Shown here in pieces: positions 17,609-25,806 of a stretch of DNA of 64,000 nt. Each line of letters starts with the position of its first letter. Position 1 is the stretch's first letter. A program made the position numbers and the translations under genes. Under the pieces are notes generated by a model. It worked only from the letters and a program-made list of their open reading frames with translations. It ran no database searches and was not told the DNA's origin. The stretch lies in NCBI GenBank assembly GCA_009701885.1, contig WLJH01000005.1, positions 62,001 to 126,000 of the forward strand. The letters are read 5' to 3'. Origin of the DNA: Actinomycetota bacterium. GTDB taxonomy: Bacteria; Actinomycetota; Actinomycetes; Propionibacteriales; Nocardioidaceae.

Positions 17609-18175
17609 ATGGCAGGCGAGACCGTCATCACGGTGGTCGGCAACCTCACCGACGATCCTGAGCTGCGCTTCACCCCGTCCGGGGCGGCCGTGGCGAACTT
17701 CAGGATCGCGTCGACGCCGCGCAACCTCAACCGCCAGACCAACGAGTGGGAGGACGGCGAGGCGCTGTTCCTCTCCTGCTCGATCTGGCGGCAGGCCGCG
17801 GAGAACGTCGCGGAGTCCCTGCAGAAGGGGATGCGCGTGGTCGTGCAGGGCCGGCTCAAGAGCCGCTCCTACGAGACCCGCGAGGGCGAGAAGCGCACCG
17901 TCATGGAGCTCGACGTGGAGGAGATCGGTCCGTCGCTGAAGTACGCGACGGCCAAGGTCACCCGCACCACCCGACAGGGCGGCGGCGGGGGCGGTGGCTA
18001 CGGCGGCGGTGGCGGCTACTCCGGTGGCGGCAACGCCCCGGCGGCCGGCAACGACCCGTGGGCCACAGCGGGCCCGCAGGGAGGCGGTCGTCCCCAGGGC
18101 GGCGGCTCCGGCGGCGGCCAGGGCGGACAGGACCCGTGGGGGGCGCCCGGCGTCTCCGACGAGCCCCCGTTCTGA
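17609..18175 (+). CDS. ssb: Single-stranded DNA-binding protein
   Basis: Tetrameric SSB protects single-stranded DNA and recruits replication and repair partners. The OB fold covers residues 1-115, starting [22 protein letters not shown] with the conserved [18 protein letters not shown] (about 51-68). A glycine-rich disordered linker follows. The acidic tip DEPPF at the extreme C-terminus is the partner-binding motif. ATG 17609 has GGGAGA upstream. It is 138 bases after rpsF and in the same direction, the usual place of the main actinobacterial ssb. Confidence 0.95.
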   Translation: MAGETVITVVGNLTDDPELRFTPSGAAVANFRIASTPRNLNRQTNEWEDGEALFLSCSIWRQAAENVAESLQKGMRVVVQGRLKSRSYETREGEKRTVMELDVEEIGPSLKYATAKVTRTTRQGGGGGGGYGGGGGYSGGGNAPAAGNDPWATAGPQGGGRPQGGGSGGGQGGQDPWGAPGVSDEPPF

Positions 18176-18301
18176 TCCGGCACCCGCGACCTGATCGATC
18201 GCGACACCCGCGTCGGGGACGACGCACCACCATCGCAATCCGCTCAACCATTCCGACCCGGTAGCCACTCCGGGACGGGCTTCTAGGAAGGAAGCACCAC
18301 A

Positions 18302-18538
18302 ATGGCCAAGCCAGTTTTGCGCAAGCCCAAGAAGAAGGTTTGCCAGTTCTGCAAGGAGAAGGCGACCGGTGTCGACTACAAGGACACCACCCTGCTCCGC
18401 AAGTTCATCTCCGACCGCGGCAAGATCCGCGCGCGTCGGGTCACCGGCAACTGCGTCCAGCACCAGCGCGACGTGGCCATCGCCGTCAAGAACGCCCGTG
18501 AGGTGGCCCTGCTGCCCTACACCTCCACCGGTCGCTGA
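18302..18538 (+). CDS. rpsR: 30S ribosomal protein S18
   Basis: S18 is the partner of S6 in the 30S platform. The 78-aa protein has [19 protein letters not shown] near the start and [17 protein letters not shown] in the middle, both characteristic. The CxxC and later Cys (CQFC...GNC) are retained, so this is the zinc-binding (C+) form rather than the zinc-independent paralogue. AGGAAGGA lies upstream of ATG 18302. Confidence 0.96.
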   Translation: MAKPVLRKPKKKVCQFCKEKATGVDYKDTTLLRKFISDRGKIRARRVTGNCVQHQRDVAIAVKNAREVALLPYTSTGR

Positions 18539-18555
18539 GAGGGGCTGAGAAGACA

Positions 18556-19002
18556 ATGAAGCTCATCCTCACCCAGGAGGTCACCGGTCTCGGTGGCCCT
18601 GGCGACGTCGTCGAGGTCAAGGACGGCTACGGCCGCAACTACCTCGTCCCCCAGGGCGTCGCGATCCGCTGGACCCGCGGCGGCGAGAAGACCGTCGAGT
18701 CCATCAAGGCCGCGCGCTCCGCGCGCTCGGTCCGCGACCTCGGCCACGCCCAGGAGGTCAAGGCCAAGCTCGAGGCCCAGACCGTCAACGTGTCGGTCAA
18801 GGCCGGCGAGAGCGGTCGCCTCTTCGGCGCCGTGACCGTCGCCGAGATCGCCTCGGCCCTCTCCGCCACCACCGGCGAGTCGGTCGACAAGCGCACGATC
18901 GCCGTCGACAACGCCGTCCGCAGCCTCGGTGCCCACCAGGTCACCGTCCGCCTGCACGACGAGGTCGTCGCCACTGTGTCGCTCAACGTGGTCAAGGCCT
19001 GA
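18556..19002 (+). CDS. rplI: 50S ribosomal protein L9
   Basis: L9 binds 23S rRNA near the L1 stalk. The 148-aa protein shows the N-terminal RNA-binding domain [34 protein letters not shown] (read in two adjoining parts, 1-17 and 18-34), a long connecting helix (about 41-75) and a C-terminal domain ending [17 protein letters not shown]. It lies 17 bases after rpsR. A terminator hairpin follows. Confidence 0.96.
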   Translation: MKLILTQEVTGLGGPGDVVEVKDGYGRNYLVPQGVAIRWTRGGEKTVESIKAARSARSVRDLGHAQEVKAKLEAQTVNVSVKAGESGRLFGAVTVAEIASALSATTGESVDKRTIAVDNAVRSLGAHQVTVRLHDEVVATVSLNVVKA

Positions 19003-19026
19003 GCCCCGCACCACCAGCAACGCACG

Positions 19027-19064
19027 CAGCGCCCCCGTCCGGATCCGTCCGGGCGGGGGCGCTG
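19027..19064 (+). terminator. Terminator of the rpsF-rplI operon
   Basis: CAGCGCCCCCG (19027-19037) pairs with CGGGGGCGCTG (19054-19064); a 16-base GC-rich loop lies between. It begins 24 bases after the rplI stop codon. Confidence 0.7.
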
Positions 19065-19116
19065 TCGTCGGTGCTGATGTCGTGGGTGCGGACCGTCTGC
19101 GAGGTCGGACTGGTGT

Positions 19117-19174
19117 CTCGACACGGGCGCCGCGGCTTCGTTCCTCAGCCGCGGCCCTTGCTCGACCCGTCGAG
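19117..19174. repeat. Palindromic intergenic element
   Basis: A nested inverted repeat: outer arms CTCGACACGGG / CCCGTCGAG (2-base bulge) and inner arms GCCGCGGCT (19129-19137) / AGCCGCGGC (19147-19155). It resembles REP-like elements of high-GC actinobacteria and starts with the same CTCGA core seen in the repeat at 39698-39741. Confidence 0.5.
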
Positions 19175-19177
19175 CGT

Positions 19178-19201
19178 CGTTCGGCGACAAGGCGCCGAAC
19201 G
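19178..19201 (-). terminator. Terminator of the Ig-like secreted protein gene
   Basis: A perfect 9-bp stem CGTTCGGCG / CGCCGAACG with a 6-base loop ends 3 bases beyond the stop codon of the minus-strand gene at 19204-20400. Confidence 0.6.
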
Positions 19202-19203
19202 GC

Positions 19204-20400
19204 TCAACGCAGCATGATCGCGTCGACCTCGATGAGCTTGCCGCGCGACATGGTCTTGAACTTCATGGTGCCGGTGAACGACTTGCTGCTGGGGTTGCGC
19301 AGCACGATCACGGCGCCGCGCTCGATCCGCGAGGAGTTGAGCTTGGCCTTCGCCCAGTTGGGGTTGCCGGGCACCTTGTAGCGCAGGATGCCCGCCTGGG
19401 GTCGCTTGGTGGCGATCAGGCGCACCTCGCGGACGTTGGTCCCCTCGACGGCGAACTTCGCGCCGAAGGCGGTGGTCTCGATGTAGGAGCCGCCGAAGGC
19501 GCGCGGCGAGGCGGTCTCGCGCCACTTGCCGCCGCTCGGCAGCTCGATGTCGGCGGGGACGGTGAAGGTCGTGGTGGCCGGGTCGGGGTCGACGTTGCCC
19601 GCCGGGTCGGTCGCGCTGACGCTCAGCACCTTGGTGCCGGCGCTGAGGCGCCGGAAGGTCGAGTTGCCGTCCTGGCACGGGACCTGGCGCCCGTCGAGGT
19701 CGCAGTGGTAGACGACGTTGCCCTCGGAGGAGGCGAGCCGGAAGGTCGGGCTGTCGGTCGTGAGCATCGGCAGGCTCGGGGTCTCGGCGTCGAACGGCGT
19801 GTTGAAGATGAACGCCTGCGGGGCTCGGGTATCGATCTTGACGACCTGCGACTGGGGCGAGTCCTCGGTGTCGGACAGGTCGGTCTCGGCCCCGCCGCTG
19901 CCGAGGAGCGGGTTGGTCGCTGCCGTCGCGTCGATGCCGCGGTCGGCGGCGTCGAAGGCGCGCACCTTGAAGGTGTAGGGCACCGCGGTGGTGTCGGCGA
20001 GGTCGGAGTAGGTCACCGGGCTGGTGCACGACTGCCACTCGGACGGCGCGGCCGCGGTGTTGAAGAACTGGCACTCGAACCCGATCGGGTCGGTGTCCGC
20101 GTCGCTGTGTGCCCCGGTGAAGGTGAAGGTGAGCGACCTGCTGCTGACGAAGCCCGCCTCGTTGGGGGCGGGGGCCGTGCTGACCAGCGTCGCCTCGGGC
20201 GGGACCTGGTCGTCGCAGCGGGTGCCCGGCGTGAGCGGACCCAGCGGACCGCCACCTTGCGGGACCTCGGTGAGGCAACCGTTGGCGGCCTGGGCCGGGG
20301 GGGCGACGAGCGTGACCGGGAGCAGGGCACCCAGCAGCGCGGCGGCGGACGCGGCGGCCACGAGGGAGGCCGGTCGGCGCGAGCGAGGGGTACGGGTCAT
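19204..20400 (-). CDS. Secreted protein with Ig-like repeats, unknown function
   Basis: A 398-aa protein exported by a clear signal peptide: MTRTPRSRRPASL, hydrophobic core VAAASAAALLGALLPVTLV, cleavage near APPAQAANG. Two or three Ig-like/fibronectin-like modules follow. They are recognised by repeated patterns: FTFTGAHSDADTDPIGFECQ, then YTFKVRAFDAADRGID, then FRLASSEGNVVYHCDLDG and FRRLSAGTKVLSVSATDPAGN. The last motif matches bacterial 'Ig-like / TSP-like' domains where cysteines pair around a DG loop. A C-terminal beta domain (about 290-398) is lysine-rich. No enzyme motif or anchor is visible. Monocistronic. Function unknown; an adhesin or surface-layer role is possible. Confidence 0.75.
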   Translation of the reverse strand: MTRTPRSRRPASLVAAASAAALLGALLPVTLVAPPAQAANGCLTEVPQGGGPLGPLTPGTRCDDQVPPEATLVSTAPAPNEAGFVSSRSLTFTFTGAHSDADTDPIGFECQFFNTAAAPSEWQSCTSPVTYSDLADTTAVPYTFKVRAFDAADRGIDATAATNPLLGSGGAETDLSDTEDSPQSQVVKIDTRAPQAFIFNTPFDAETPSLPMLTTDSPTFRLASSEGNVVYHCDLDGRQVPCQDGNSTFRRLSAGTKVLSVSATDPAGNVDPDPATTTFTVPADIELPSGGKWRETASPRAFGGSYIETTAFGAKFAVEGTNVREVRLIATKRPQAGILRYKVPGNPNWAKAKLNSSRIERGAVIVLRNPSSKSFTGTMKFKTMSRGKLIEVDAIMLR

Positions 20401-20505
20401 GGTGGGGGGTCCTCGGGGTCGGGTGCGTTCGTGAAGCGACCGGGCGGGCCCGGGACGCCACCGCGGTGGTCGGACGGGAGTCCAACGCGCGGGGAGGGCC
20501 CCAGG

Positions 20506-21144
20506 CTACGAAGACTCGCCGGTTTTCGGGCGGGAATGGCGGTCTGGTCCACCCGCTGGGCCGCTCCGCCCGTGGCCATGACCGTCGTCGGAGCCGTCCC
20601 GGGGCAGGCCGGGCAGCGCCCGCGGGTGGCCCCCGAGCCACGGTGCGCGCGCGGTGACGAGGGCGAGGACGGTGAGGAGGAGGAGCGCGAGCGTGGCGGC
20701 GAGCACGGCGGTGCCGGCCAGGGCGTCGACCCCCGCGCCGAGGACGAGGACCGGCAGCACCGCGGCTGCGACGGCGAGGAGGCCGGCGACGGCGAACCAC
20801 GCGGCCCGCCCCGGGGCACCCGCCTGGCGGGCGGCGTACCGGGCGGCGTCGGCGAGCAGGGCGAGGTAGGCGAGCTGGGGCAGGCTCAGTGCCCACGCCA
20901 CGGCGTCGTCGGTCGCGCTGACTTGCTCGGCCACCGCTGGCGGCCAGACGACGGCGGAGACGACCAGGGCGAGGGTCGCGCTGGTGAGCAGGGCGCCGCG
21001 GTGCCGCAGGGTGGCCGGCAGGGCCCGGGTGCCGACGAGCACCAGGAGCCAGCCGAGCGGGTCGGGGAGGAGGTCCCAGCCGCGGCCGTCGACGACCAGC
21101 GCGATGATCACCAGCCCGAGGGCGACGGGGTGGAGCGGGACCAT
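20506..21144 (-). CDS. Integral membrane protein, unknown function
   Basis: A 212-aa protein with about five hydrophobic segments (for example residues 6-18, 31-40, 55-70, 88-101 and 115-165) and a charged, Gly/His/Pro-rich cytoplasmic tail from about residue 166. A short motif GRGWDLLPDPLGWLLVLVG near the N-terminus is repeated in similar actinobacterial membrane proteins of unknown role. The start ATG 21144 follows TAGTCT by 6 bases, so it is leaderless. It lies downstream of the MATE gene on the same strand but has its own promoter. Confidence 0.7.
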   Translation of the reverse strand: MVPLHPVALGLVIIALVVDGRGWDLLPDPLGWLLVLVGTRALPATLRHRGALLTSATLALVVSAVVWPPAVAEQVSATDDAVAWALSLPQLAYLALLADAARYAARQAGAPGRAAWFAVAGLLAVAAAVLPVLVLGAGVDALAGTAVLAATLALLLLTVLALVTARAPWLGGHPRALPGLPRDGSDDGHGHGRSGPAGGPDRHSRPKTGESS

Positions 21145-21150
21145 GCGCGC

Positions 21151-21156
21151 AGACTA
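21151..21156 (-). promoter_or_regulatory. -10 box of a leaderless promoter
   Basis: TAGTCT on the minus strand ends 6 bases before the ATG of the membrane protein at 21144. Confidence 0.45.
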
Positions 21157-21178
21157 CGAGGTCCTTCCGCGCGCCGGG

Positions 21179-22588
21179 TCAGGCCTGACCCGGGCCCACG
21201 TCGGCGCCGGTGACCATCCACCGCCCGCCGCGGGCACGCAGCAGCAGCACGAGGGCCCTGCTGCCGATGAAACCGGCGCCGAAGACCGCCCAGACGACCA
21301 CGAGGTCGGCGCCGCCGACGAGCAGGAGCAGCGGTGCGTAGGCGACGAGCACCACGACGCCGGCCCAGGCCAGGTAGCGGCCGTCGCCGGCACCGATGAG
21401 GACCCCGTCCAGGACGAACACGACCCCGGCGACCGGTTGGAAGCAGGCGGCGACCAGCAGCACCGGCACGAGCAGCTCGTGGACCCGGGGGTCGGCGGTG
21501 AAGAGCGGGCCGAGGAGGGGCGAGAGCGCGGCCAGCCCCAGGCCGGTGACCACGCCGGCCCACAGGCCCCACCAGGTCATCCGCCGGGTCAGGCGCCGGG
21601 TGCCGTCACGGTCACCCGCACCCAGGGAGCGGCCGGTGAGTGCCTGGGCGGCGATCGCGATGGCGTCCAGGACGAACGCCAGGAACGTCCAGATCGTCAT
21701 CGCCAGCTGGTGGGTGGCGATCCGGGCCGCCTCCTCGGCAGCCAGGCGGGCACCGGGGTCGGGACCGGCGGCCGTGCCCGTGGCGGTCCCGGGGTCGATG
21801 GTGGCCGAGGCGACGGCGTACGCCGTGAGGACGATGGCGGCGCGCAGGGTGAGGGTGCGCACCACGAGGGGTACGCCGGTGCGGGCCGCGCGTGCGACAC
21901 CCGTCGCGTCGGGACGCAGCGGGCTGCCGTGGCGCCGGGCGGCACGCACCAGGACCGCGAGCAGCCAGCCGGCCATGCCGAGCTGGGCCAGGACCGTGCC
22001 CACGGCGGCGCCGGCGACCCCCCAGCCGAGCCCGTGGACGAGCAGGACGTTGAGCGCGAGGTTCGCCGCGTTGCCCACGACGGCGACACGCAGCGGGGTG
22101 CGGGTGTCCTGCAGTCCGCGCAGCACCCCGGTCACCGCGAGCACCACCAGCAAGGGCGCGGTGCCCAGGAAGGAGAGGCGCAGGTAGTCCACCGCGTGCT
22201 GCTCGACCTCTGCGGAGACGTCGAAGAGACCGACCAGCCAGGAGGAGGCGAGGACGCCGGCGGCGGTGACCGCCGCGCCGATGAGGGTGGCGAGCCACGC
22301 GCCGTCGACGCCCAGGGCGACCGCGCCCCGGAGGTCGTCGGCGCCGAGGCGGCGCGCGACGCCGGCGGTGGTGCCGTAGGCGAGGAAGATGCACAGCCCG
22401 ACCACGCTCTGGAGGACCACCGCGGCGACGCCGACCCCGGCGAGCTCGGGCGTGCCGAGGCGACCCACGACCACCGCGTCGCCGAGGAGGAACAGCGGCT
22501 CGGCGACGAGGGCGAGGAGGGCCGGGACGGTCAGCCGGAGGATCTCCCGGTCGGTGGCACGAGCCGTGCTCGGTCGAGCGGTCGACAC
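21179..22588 (-). CDS. MATE family efflux transporter (DinF-like)
   Basis: A 469-aa membrane protein with twelve predicted helices in two similar halves. The first half starts EILRLTVPALLALVAEPLFLLGDAVVVGRLGTPELAGVGVA, which is the MATE pattern with the conserved 'P.....P......D....G.lG...lA'. The second contains WTFLAFVLDAIAIAAQALTGRSLGAGD and FVLDGVLIGAGD, diagnostic for the DinF branch. It exports drugs or metabolites by proton or sodium antiport. GTG 22588 was preferred to a TTG at 22618 because GGAGGAGG lies 12 bases before it and would be translated in the longer form. It is divergent from dnaB across a 541-base region. Confidence 0.92.
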   Translation of the reverse strand: MSTARPSTARATDREILRLTVPALLALVAEPLFLLGDAVVVGRLGTPELAGVGVAAVVLQSVVGLCIFLAYGTTAGVARRLGADDLRGAVALGVDGAWLATLIGAAVTAAGVLASSWLVGLFDVSAEVEQHAVDYLRLSFLGTAPLLVVLAVTGVLRGLQDTRTPLRVAVVGNAANLALNVLLVHGLGWGVAGAAVGTVLAQLGMAGWLLAVLVRAARRHGSPLRPDATGVARAARTGVPLVVRTLTLRAAIVLTAYAVASATIDPGTATGTAAGPDPGARLAAEEAARIATHQLAMTIWTFLAFVLDAIAIAAQALTGRSLGAGDRDGTRRLTRRMTWWGLWAGVVTGLGLAALSPLLGPLFTADPRVHELLVPVLLVAACFQPVAGVVFVLDGVLIGAGDGRYLAWAGVVVLVAYAPLLLLVGGADLVVVWAVFGAGFIGSRALVLLLRARGGRWMVTGADVGPGQA

Positions 22589-23129
22589 GCTTTCCCACGA
22601 CCTCCTCCCGAGCAGCAATAGTCCGTTCGGACCAGATGTCCCGGCACCGGTGGATAACTCACCGGAACGGTGGAAAACGTACTGTCCCGGTCCTTTGTCG
22701 ACATACCGACCGGCGACGAGCGCATGACGCGAATGTGAACCAGGTCACCAGGCAGATTTCTTTCCTGCACAGCTGTGCAACCACGTCTTGCCAGGTCAGC
22801 GGCTGTTTTGCAGGCACGACCGGTCACTTGTCCACAGCCTCCTCCCCATCCTGTGCACACGTGGACGGGGGTCCTCCACGGGCCCTCCCCAGTTATCCCC
22901 AGGCCCTGTGGACAGGCTCCTTCCGGAGGGGCTCCACCGGCACGTACGGTCACGCGGTCGCCGGGGGTCACCCGCGCGCGCCGAGCCGGCCTCCCCACCG
23001 TCGTGGAGGCCTGGTCGAGCACCGGAGTGTCGGTGCTCGGTCCTAGCGTCGGGGCGACGCAGGCCCCCGCCCCGGGGACCGCACCAGAGCAGCCAGCACC
23101 GCCGCCGCAGCCGTCATCAGGGAGCACCC
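22589..23129. other. Intergenic region upstream of dnaB with DnaA-box-like cluster
   Basis: No convincing gene lies in these 541 bases. Sites resembling DnaA boxes are TTGTCCACA (22828-22836, perfect for the actinobacterial consensus), TTATCCCCA (22893-22901), TTATCCACC on the minus strand (22649-22657) and CTGTCCACA on the minus strand (22907-22915); each of the last three has one mismatch. The dnaB ribosome binding site AGGGAG is at 23119-23124. Confidence 0.5.
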
Positions 23130-25679
23130 GTGAGCATCACCGAGCAGCCGCCGGGCCACCTCTCCGAGCCGCCGTACGAGGACTGGGGCGACGGCCCGGT
23201 CTCCTACGCGCCCGGCGAGCGCCCGACCAAGCCCGGCGACCGCACCCCGCCGCAGGACATGGCCGCCGAGCAGTCCGTGCTCGGCTCGATGCTGATCAGC
23301 AAGGACGCCTGCGCCGAGGTCTCCGAGGTGCTGCGCGGCACCGACTACTACCGCCCCACCCACGAGACGATCCACGACGCGATCATCGACCTCTACGGCC
23401 GCAGCGAGCCGGTGGACATGATCACCGTCGCCGCCGAGCTCCAGCGCCGCGGCGAGCTCGAGCGGATCGGCGGCGCGCCCTACCTCCACACGCTCTCGGC
23501 CAACGTCCCGATCGCGGCCAACGCCGCCTACTACGCCGAGATCGTCCGGGAGAAGGCGATCCTGCGCCGGCTGGTCGACGCGGGCACGCGCATCGTCCAG
23601 ATCGGGTACGCCGGGGAGGGCGAGGTCGACGACATCGTCGACCAGGCCCAGGCCGAGGTCTACAAGATCGCCGACAAGCGCGGGGGCGAGGACTACGCCC
23701 CGCTCTCCGACATCATGGACGGCGTCCTCGACGAGATCGAGGCCATCGGCAACCGTGAAGCCGGGCTCTACGGCGTGCCCACCGGCTTCGCCGACCTCGA
23801 CGAGCTGACCAACGGCCTGCACTCGGGGCAGATGATCATCGTCGCGGCGCGCCCCGCCATGGGGAAGGCGCTGGCGCTCGACACCCGGCTGCCGACCCCT
23901 ACCGGGTGGACGACGATGGGGGAGGTGGAGGTCGGCGATCACCTGATCGATGCGCAGGGTCGCCCCACGCGCGTTGTCGCCGCCACCGAGGTGATGGTGG
24001 GTCGCCCCTGCTACCGAGTCACCTTCTCGGACGGGACCACGATCGTGGCCGACGAGGAGCACCAGTGGCTGACCGAGACGCGAGCCGCGCGGAAGTCGAA
24101 GTGGGCCGCGGACAACCAGTACAACCGCTCGCGCCACCAGAACATCCACCCGTCGGTGGTCACTACGCGTGAGATCGCCGAGACCCTGACGGTCGGGACC
24201 GAGGGGCGCGCCAACCACGCTGTGCTGAACGCCCGACCCCTCGAGGCTCCCGAGGCGGACCTTCCGCTGCCGCCTTACGTGCTGGGCGCATGGCTGGGTG
24301 ACGGACACTCCGCCAGCGCTCGCATCACCTGCGAGACAGACGAGATCCCGATGCTCATCGAGGGGTTCGGTCTGCTGGTGGAGCCCCACGGCAACATGCT
24401 CTACAACCTCAGGCTCCCCTCACGGGAGCCCGCGGATGGCGGGACCTGTCCCGACTGCGGAGTGCGTTTCCACGGACAATTTCTCTGCGCGAACTGCCGG
24501 GCCGACCACGGCTCCGTCCAAAGCCTGCTCCGGTCGATCGGTGTTCTCGGCAACAAGCACATTCCTGCGGCATACCTGCGGGCTTCCGAGTCACAGCGTC
24601 GAGACCTGCTCGCGGGGCTGATGGACACCGACGGGACCGTGGTGCGCGGCGTGGGCTCCTGCCAGTTCGCCGTCACCAGCAAGCGGCTGGCCGACGACGT
24701 GCACGAGCTCGTGGTCAGCCTGGGTTACCGGTGTGGGCGCACCACCAAGCAGGTCAAGGGTCGATCAACGGCGTCTTCCACCTGCTACATCCTCAACTTC
24801 TCCACCGTCGACGATGTCTTCCGCCTCCACCGCAAGCATCAGCTGCACAAGGAGGAGCGCCCGACCAGTACTGCTCGCATCGGGCGCCGCTACATCACGT
24901 CCGTCACCCCGATCGAGAGCGTCCCGGTCAGGTGCGTGCAGGTGGACAACGAGGACCACCTCTACCTCGCCGGCCGATCCATGATCCCCACGCACAACTC
25001 GACGCTCGCCCTGGACTTCTGTCGGGCGGCCTCCATCCACAACAACCTGGCGAGCGTCTTCTTCAGCCTGGAGATGACGCGCTCGGAGATCACCATGCGC
25101 CTGCTCTCGGCCGAGGCGAAGGTGCCGCTCAACCACATCCGCAACGGCAACATGGGCGACGAGGACTGGACCAAGCTCGCGCGGAAGATGGGCGAGGTCT
25201 CCAGCGCGCCGATGTTCATCGACGACAGCCCGAACATGACGATGATGGAGATCCGGGCCAAGGCGCGCCGGCTCAAGCAGCGCCACGACCTGAAGCTGAT
25301 CGTCATCGACTACCTGCAGCTGATGACCTCGGGCAAGAAGGTCGAATCGCGTCAGCTGGAGGTCTCGGAGTTCTCCCGGCAGATCAAGCTTTTGGCAAAG
25401 GAATTGGGAGTTCCTATTATTGCGCTATCTCAGTTAAATCGCGGTCCTGAACAACGTGGCGATAAACGACCGATGATGAGCGATCTTCGCGAATCGGGTT
25501 CAATCGAACAAGATGCTGACATGGTTATCCTTTTGCATAGAGATGATGTTTATGAAAAGGAATCCACTCGCCCGGGCGAGGCCGACCTGATCGTGGCCAA
25601 GCACCGCAACGGCCCAACCCGCGACCTCACCGTGGCGTTCCAGGGTCACTACAGCCGCTTCGTCGACATGGCCCACTGA
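23130..25679 (+). CDS. dnaB: Replicative DNA helicase DnaB with intein
   Basis: Hexameric 5'-3' helicase of the replication fork. The 849-aa precursor contains N-terminal domain (about 30-140, EQSVLGSMLISKDACAEVSEVL...), linker, and RecA-like domain. Walker A is split after Lys246 (RPAMGK) by a 377-aa intein (residues 247-623) and resumes with STLALDFCR, so the mature helicase is 472 aa. Later motifs are intact: FFSLEMTRSEITMRLLS, LIVIDYLQLM (Walker B), LSQLNRGPEQR, RESGSIEQDAD and the C-terminal KHRNGPT. GTG 23130 has AGGGAG five bases upstream. Codons 25389-25568 are strongly AT-biased (about 33% G/C at third positions by hand count) compared with the rest of the gene. A downstream island begins right after the stop codon. 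Confidence 0.95.
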   Translation: MSITEQPPGHLSEPPYEDWGDGPVSYAPGERPTKPGDRTPPQDMAAEQSVLGSMLISKDACAEVSEVLRGTDYYRPTHETIHDAIIDLYGRSEPVDMITVAAELQRRGELERIGGAPYLHTLSANVPIAANAAYYAEIVREKAILRRLVDAGTRIVQIGYAGEGEVDDIVDQAQAEVYKIADKRGGEDYAPLSDIMDGVLDEIEAIGNREAGLYGVPTGFADLDELTNGLHSGQMIIVAARPAMGKALALDTRLPTPTGWTTMGEVEVGDHLIDAQGRPTRVVAATEVMVGRPCYRVTFSDGTTIVADEEHQWLTETRAARKSKWAADNQYNRSRHQNIHPSVVTTREIAETLTVGTEGRANHAVLNARPLEAPEADLPLPPYVLGAWLGDGHSASARITCETDEIPMLIEGFGLLVEPHGNMLYNLRLPSREPADGGTCPDCGVRFHGQFLCANCRADHGSVQSLLRSIGVLGNKHIPAAYLRASESQRRDLLAGLMDTDGTVVRGVGSCQFAVTSKRLADDVHELVVSLGYRCGRTTKQVKGRSTASSTCYILNFSTVDDVFRLHRKHQLHKEERPTSTARIGRRYITSVTPIESVPVRCVQVDNEDHLYLAGRSMIPTHNSTLALDFCRAASIHNNLASVFFSLEMTRSEITMRLLSAEAKVPLNHIRNGNMGDEDWTKLARKMGEVSSAPMFIDDSPNMTMMEIRAKARRLKQRHDLKLIVIDYLQLMTSGKKVESRQLEVSEFSRQIKLLAKELGVPIIALSQLNRGPEQRGDKRPMMSDLRESGSIEQDADMVILLHRDDVYEKESTRPGEADLIVAKHRNGPTRDLTVAFQGHYSRFVDMAH
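23868..24998 (+). other. Class 3 intein with LAGLIDADG homing endonuclease in DnaB (site b)
   Basis: Inserted between Lys246 and Ser of Walker A GK/ST. It begins with Ala (ALALDTRLPTPTGW), not Cys or Ser, and ends PTHN before Ser+1. The class 3 WCT triad is visible: Trp in EEHQWLTE (block B), Cys in PVRCVQVDNEDHLYL (block F) and Thr in the terminal THN (block G). Splicing therefore goes through the internal Cys, as in mycobacterial DnaB inteins of this type. The endonuclease shows two LAGLIDADG helices, VLGAWLGDG and LLAGLMDTDG, both with the catalytic Asp. A four-cysteine knuckle (CPDC...CANC) sits between them. All key residues are present, so both splicing and homing are probably functional. 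Confidence 0.9.
25389..25568 (+). other. AT-rich recoded exon patch in dnaB around intein site a
   Basis: Sixty consecutive dnaB codons have low G/C (78 of 180 bases by hand count, third positions 20 of 60) while flanking codons are almost all G/C-ending. The protein sequence is ordinary conserved DnaB, including LSQLNRGPEQR and RESGSIEQDAD. The RESG/SIEQ junction, a well-known second dnaB intein site, is at 25499/25500, near the middle of the patch. Confidence 0.9.
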
Positions 25680-25710
25680 ACGATTGCCCCGTTGTCGAGA
25701 TGCAGGGAAT

Positions 25711-25730
25711 CTTGACAAGTCGCTGTCAAG
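25711..25730. promoter_or_regulatory. Inverted repeat over a -35 box upstream of the FRG gene
   Basis: CTTGACA (25711-25717), six bases, then TGTCAAG (25724-25730): a perfect inverted repeat that contains a consensus TTGACA -35. It lies between the dnaB stop and the FRG gene and looks like an operator over the island promoter. A matching -10 is weak (GGATCT at 25735-25740). Confidence 0.5.
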
Positions 25731-25806
25731 GTCAGGATCTACCAAGCGGGGCGACTTTGAGAAGGGATCGGCGCTAAGGTCCGTGGGGAGCAAGGGAGCG
25801 TCAGAC

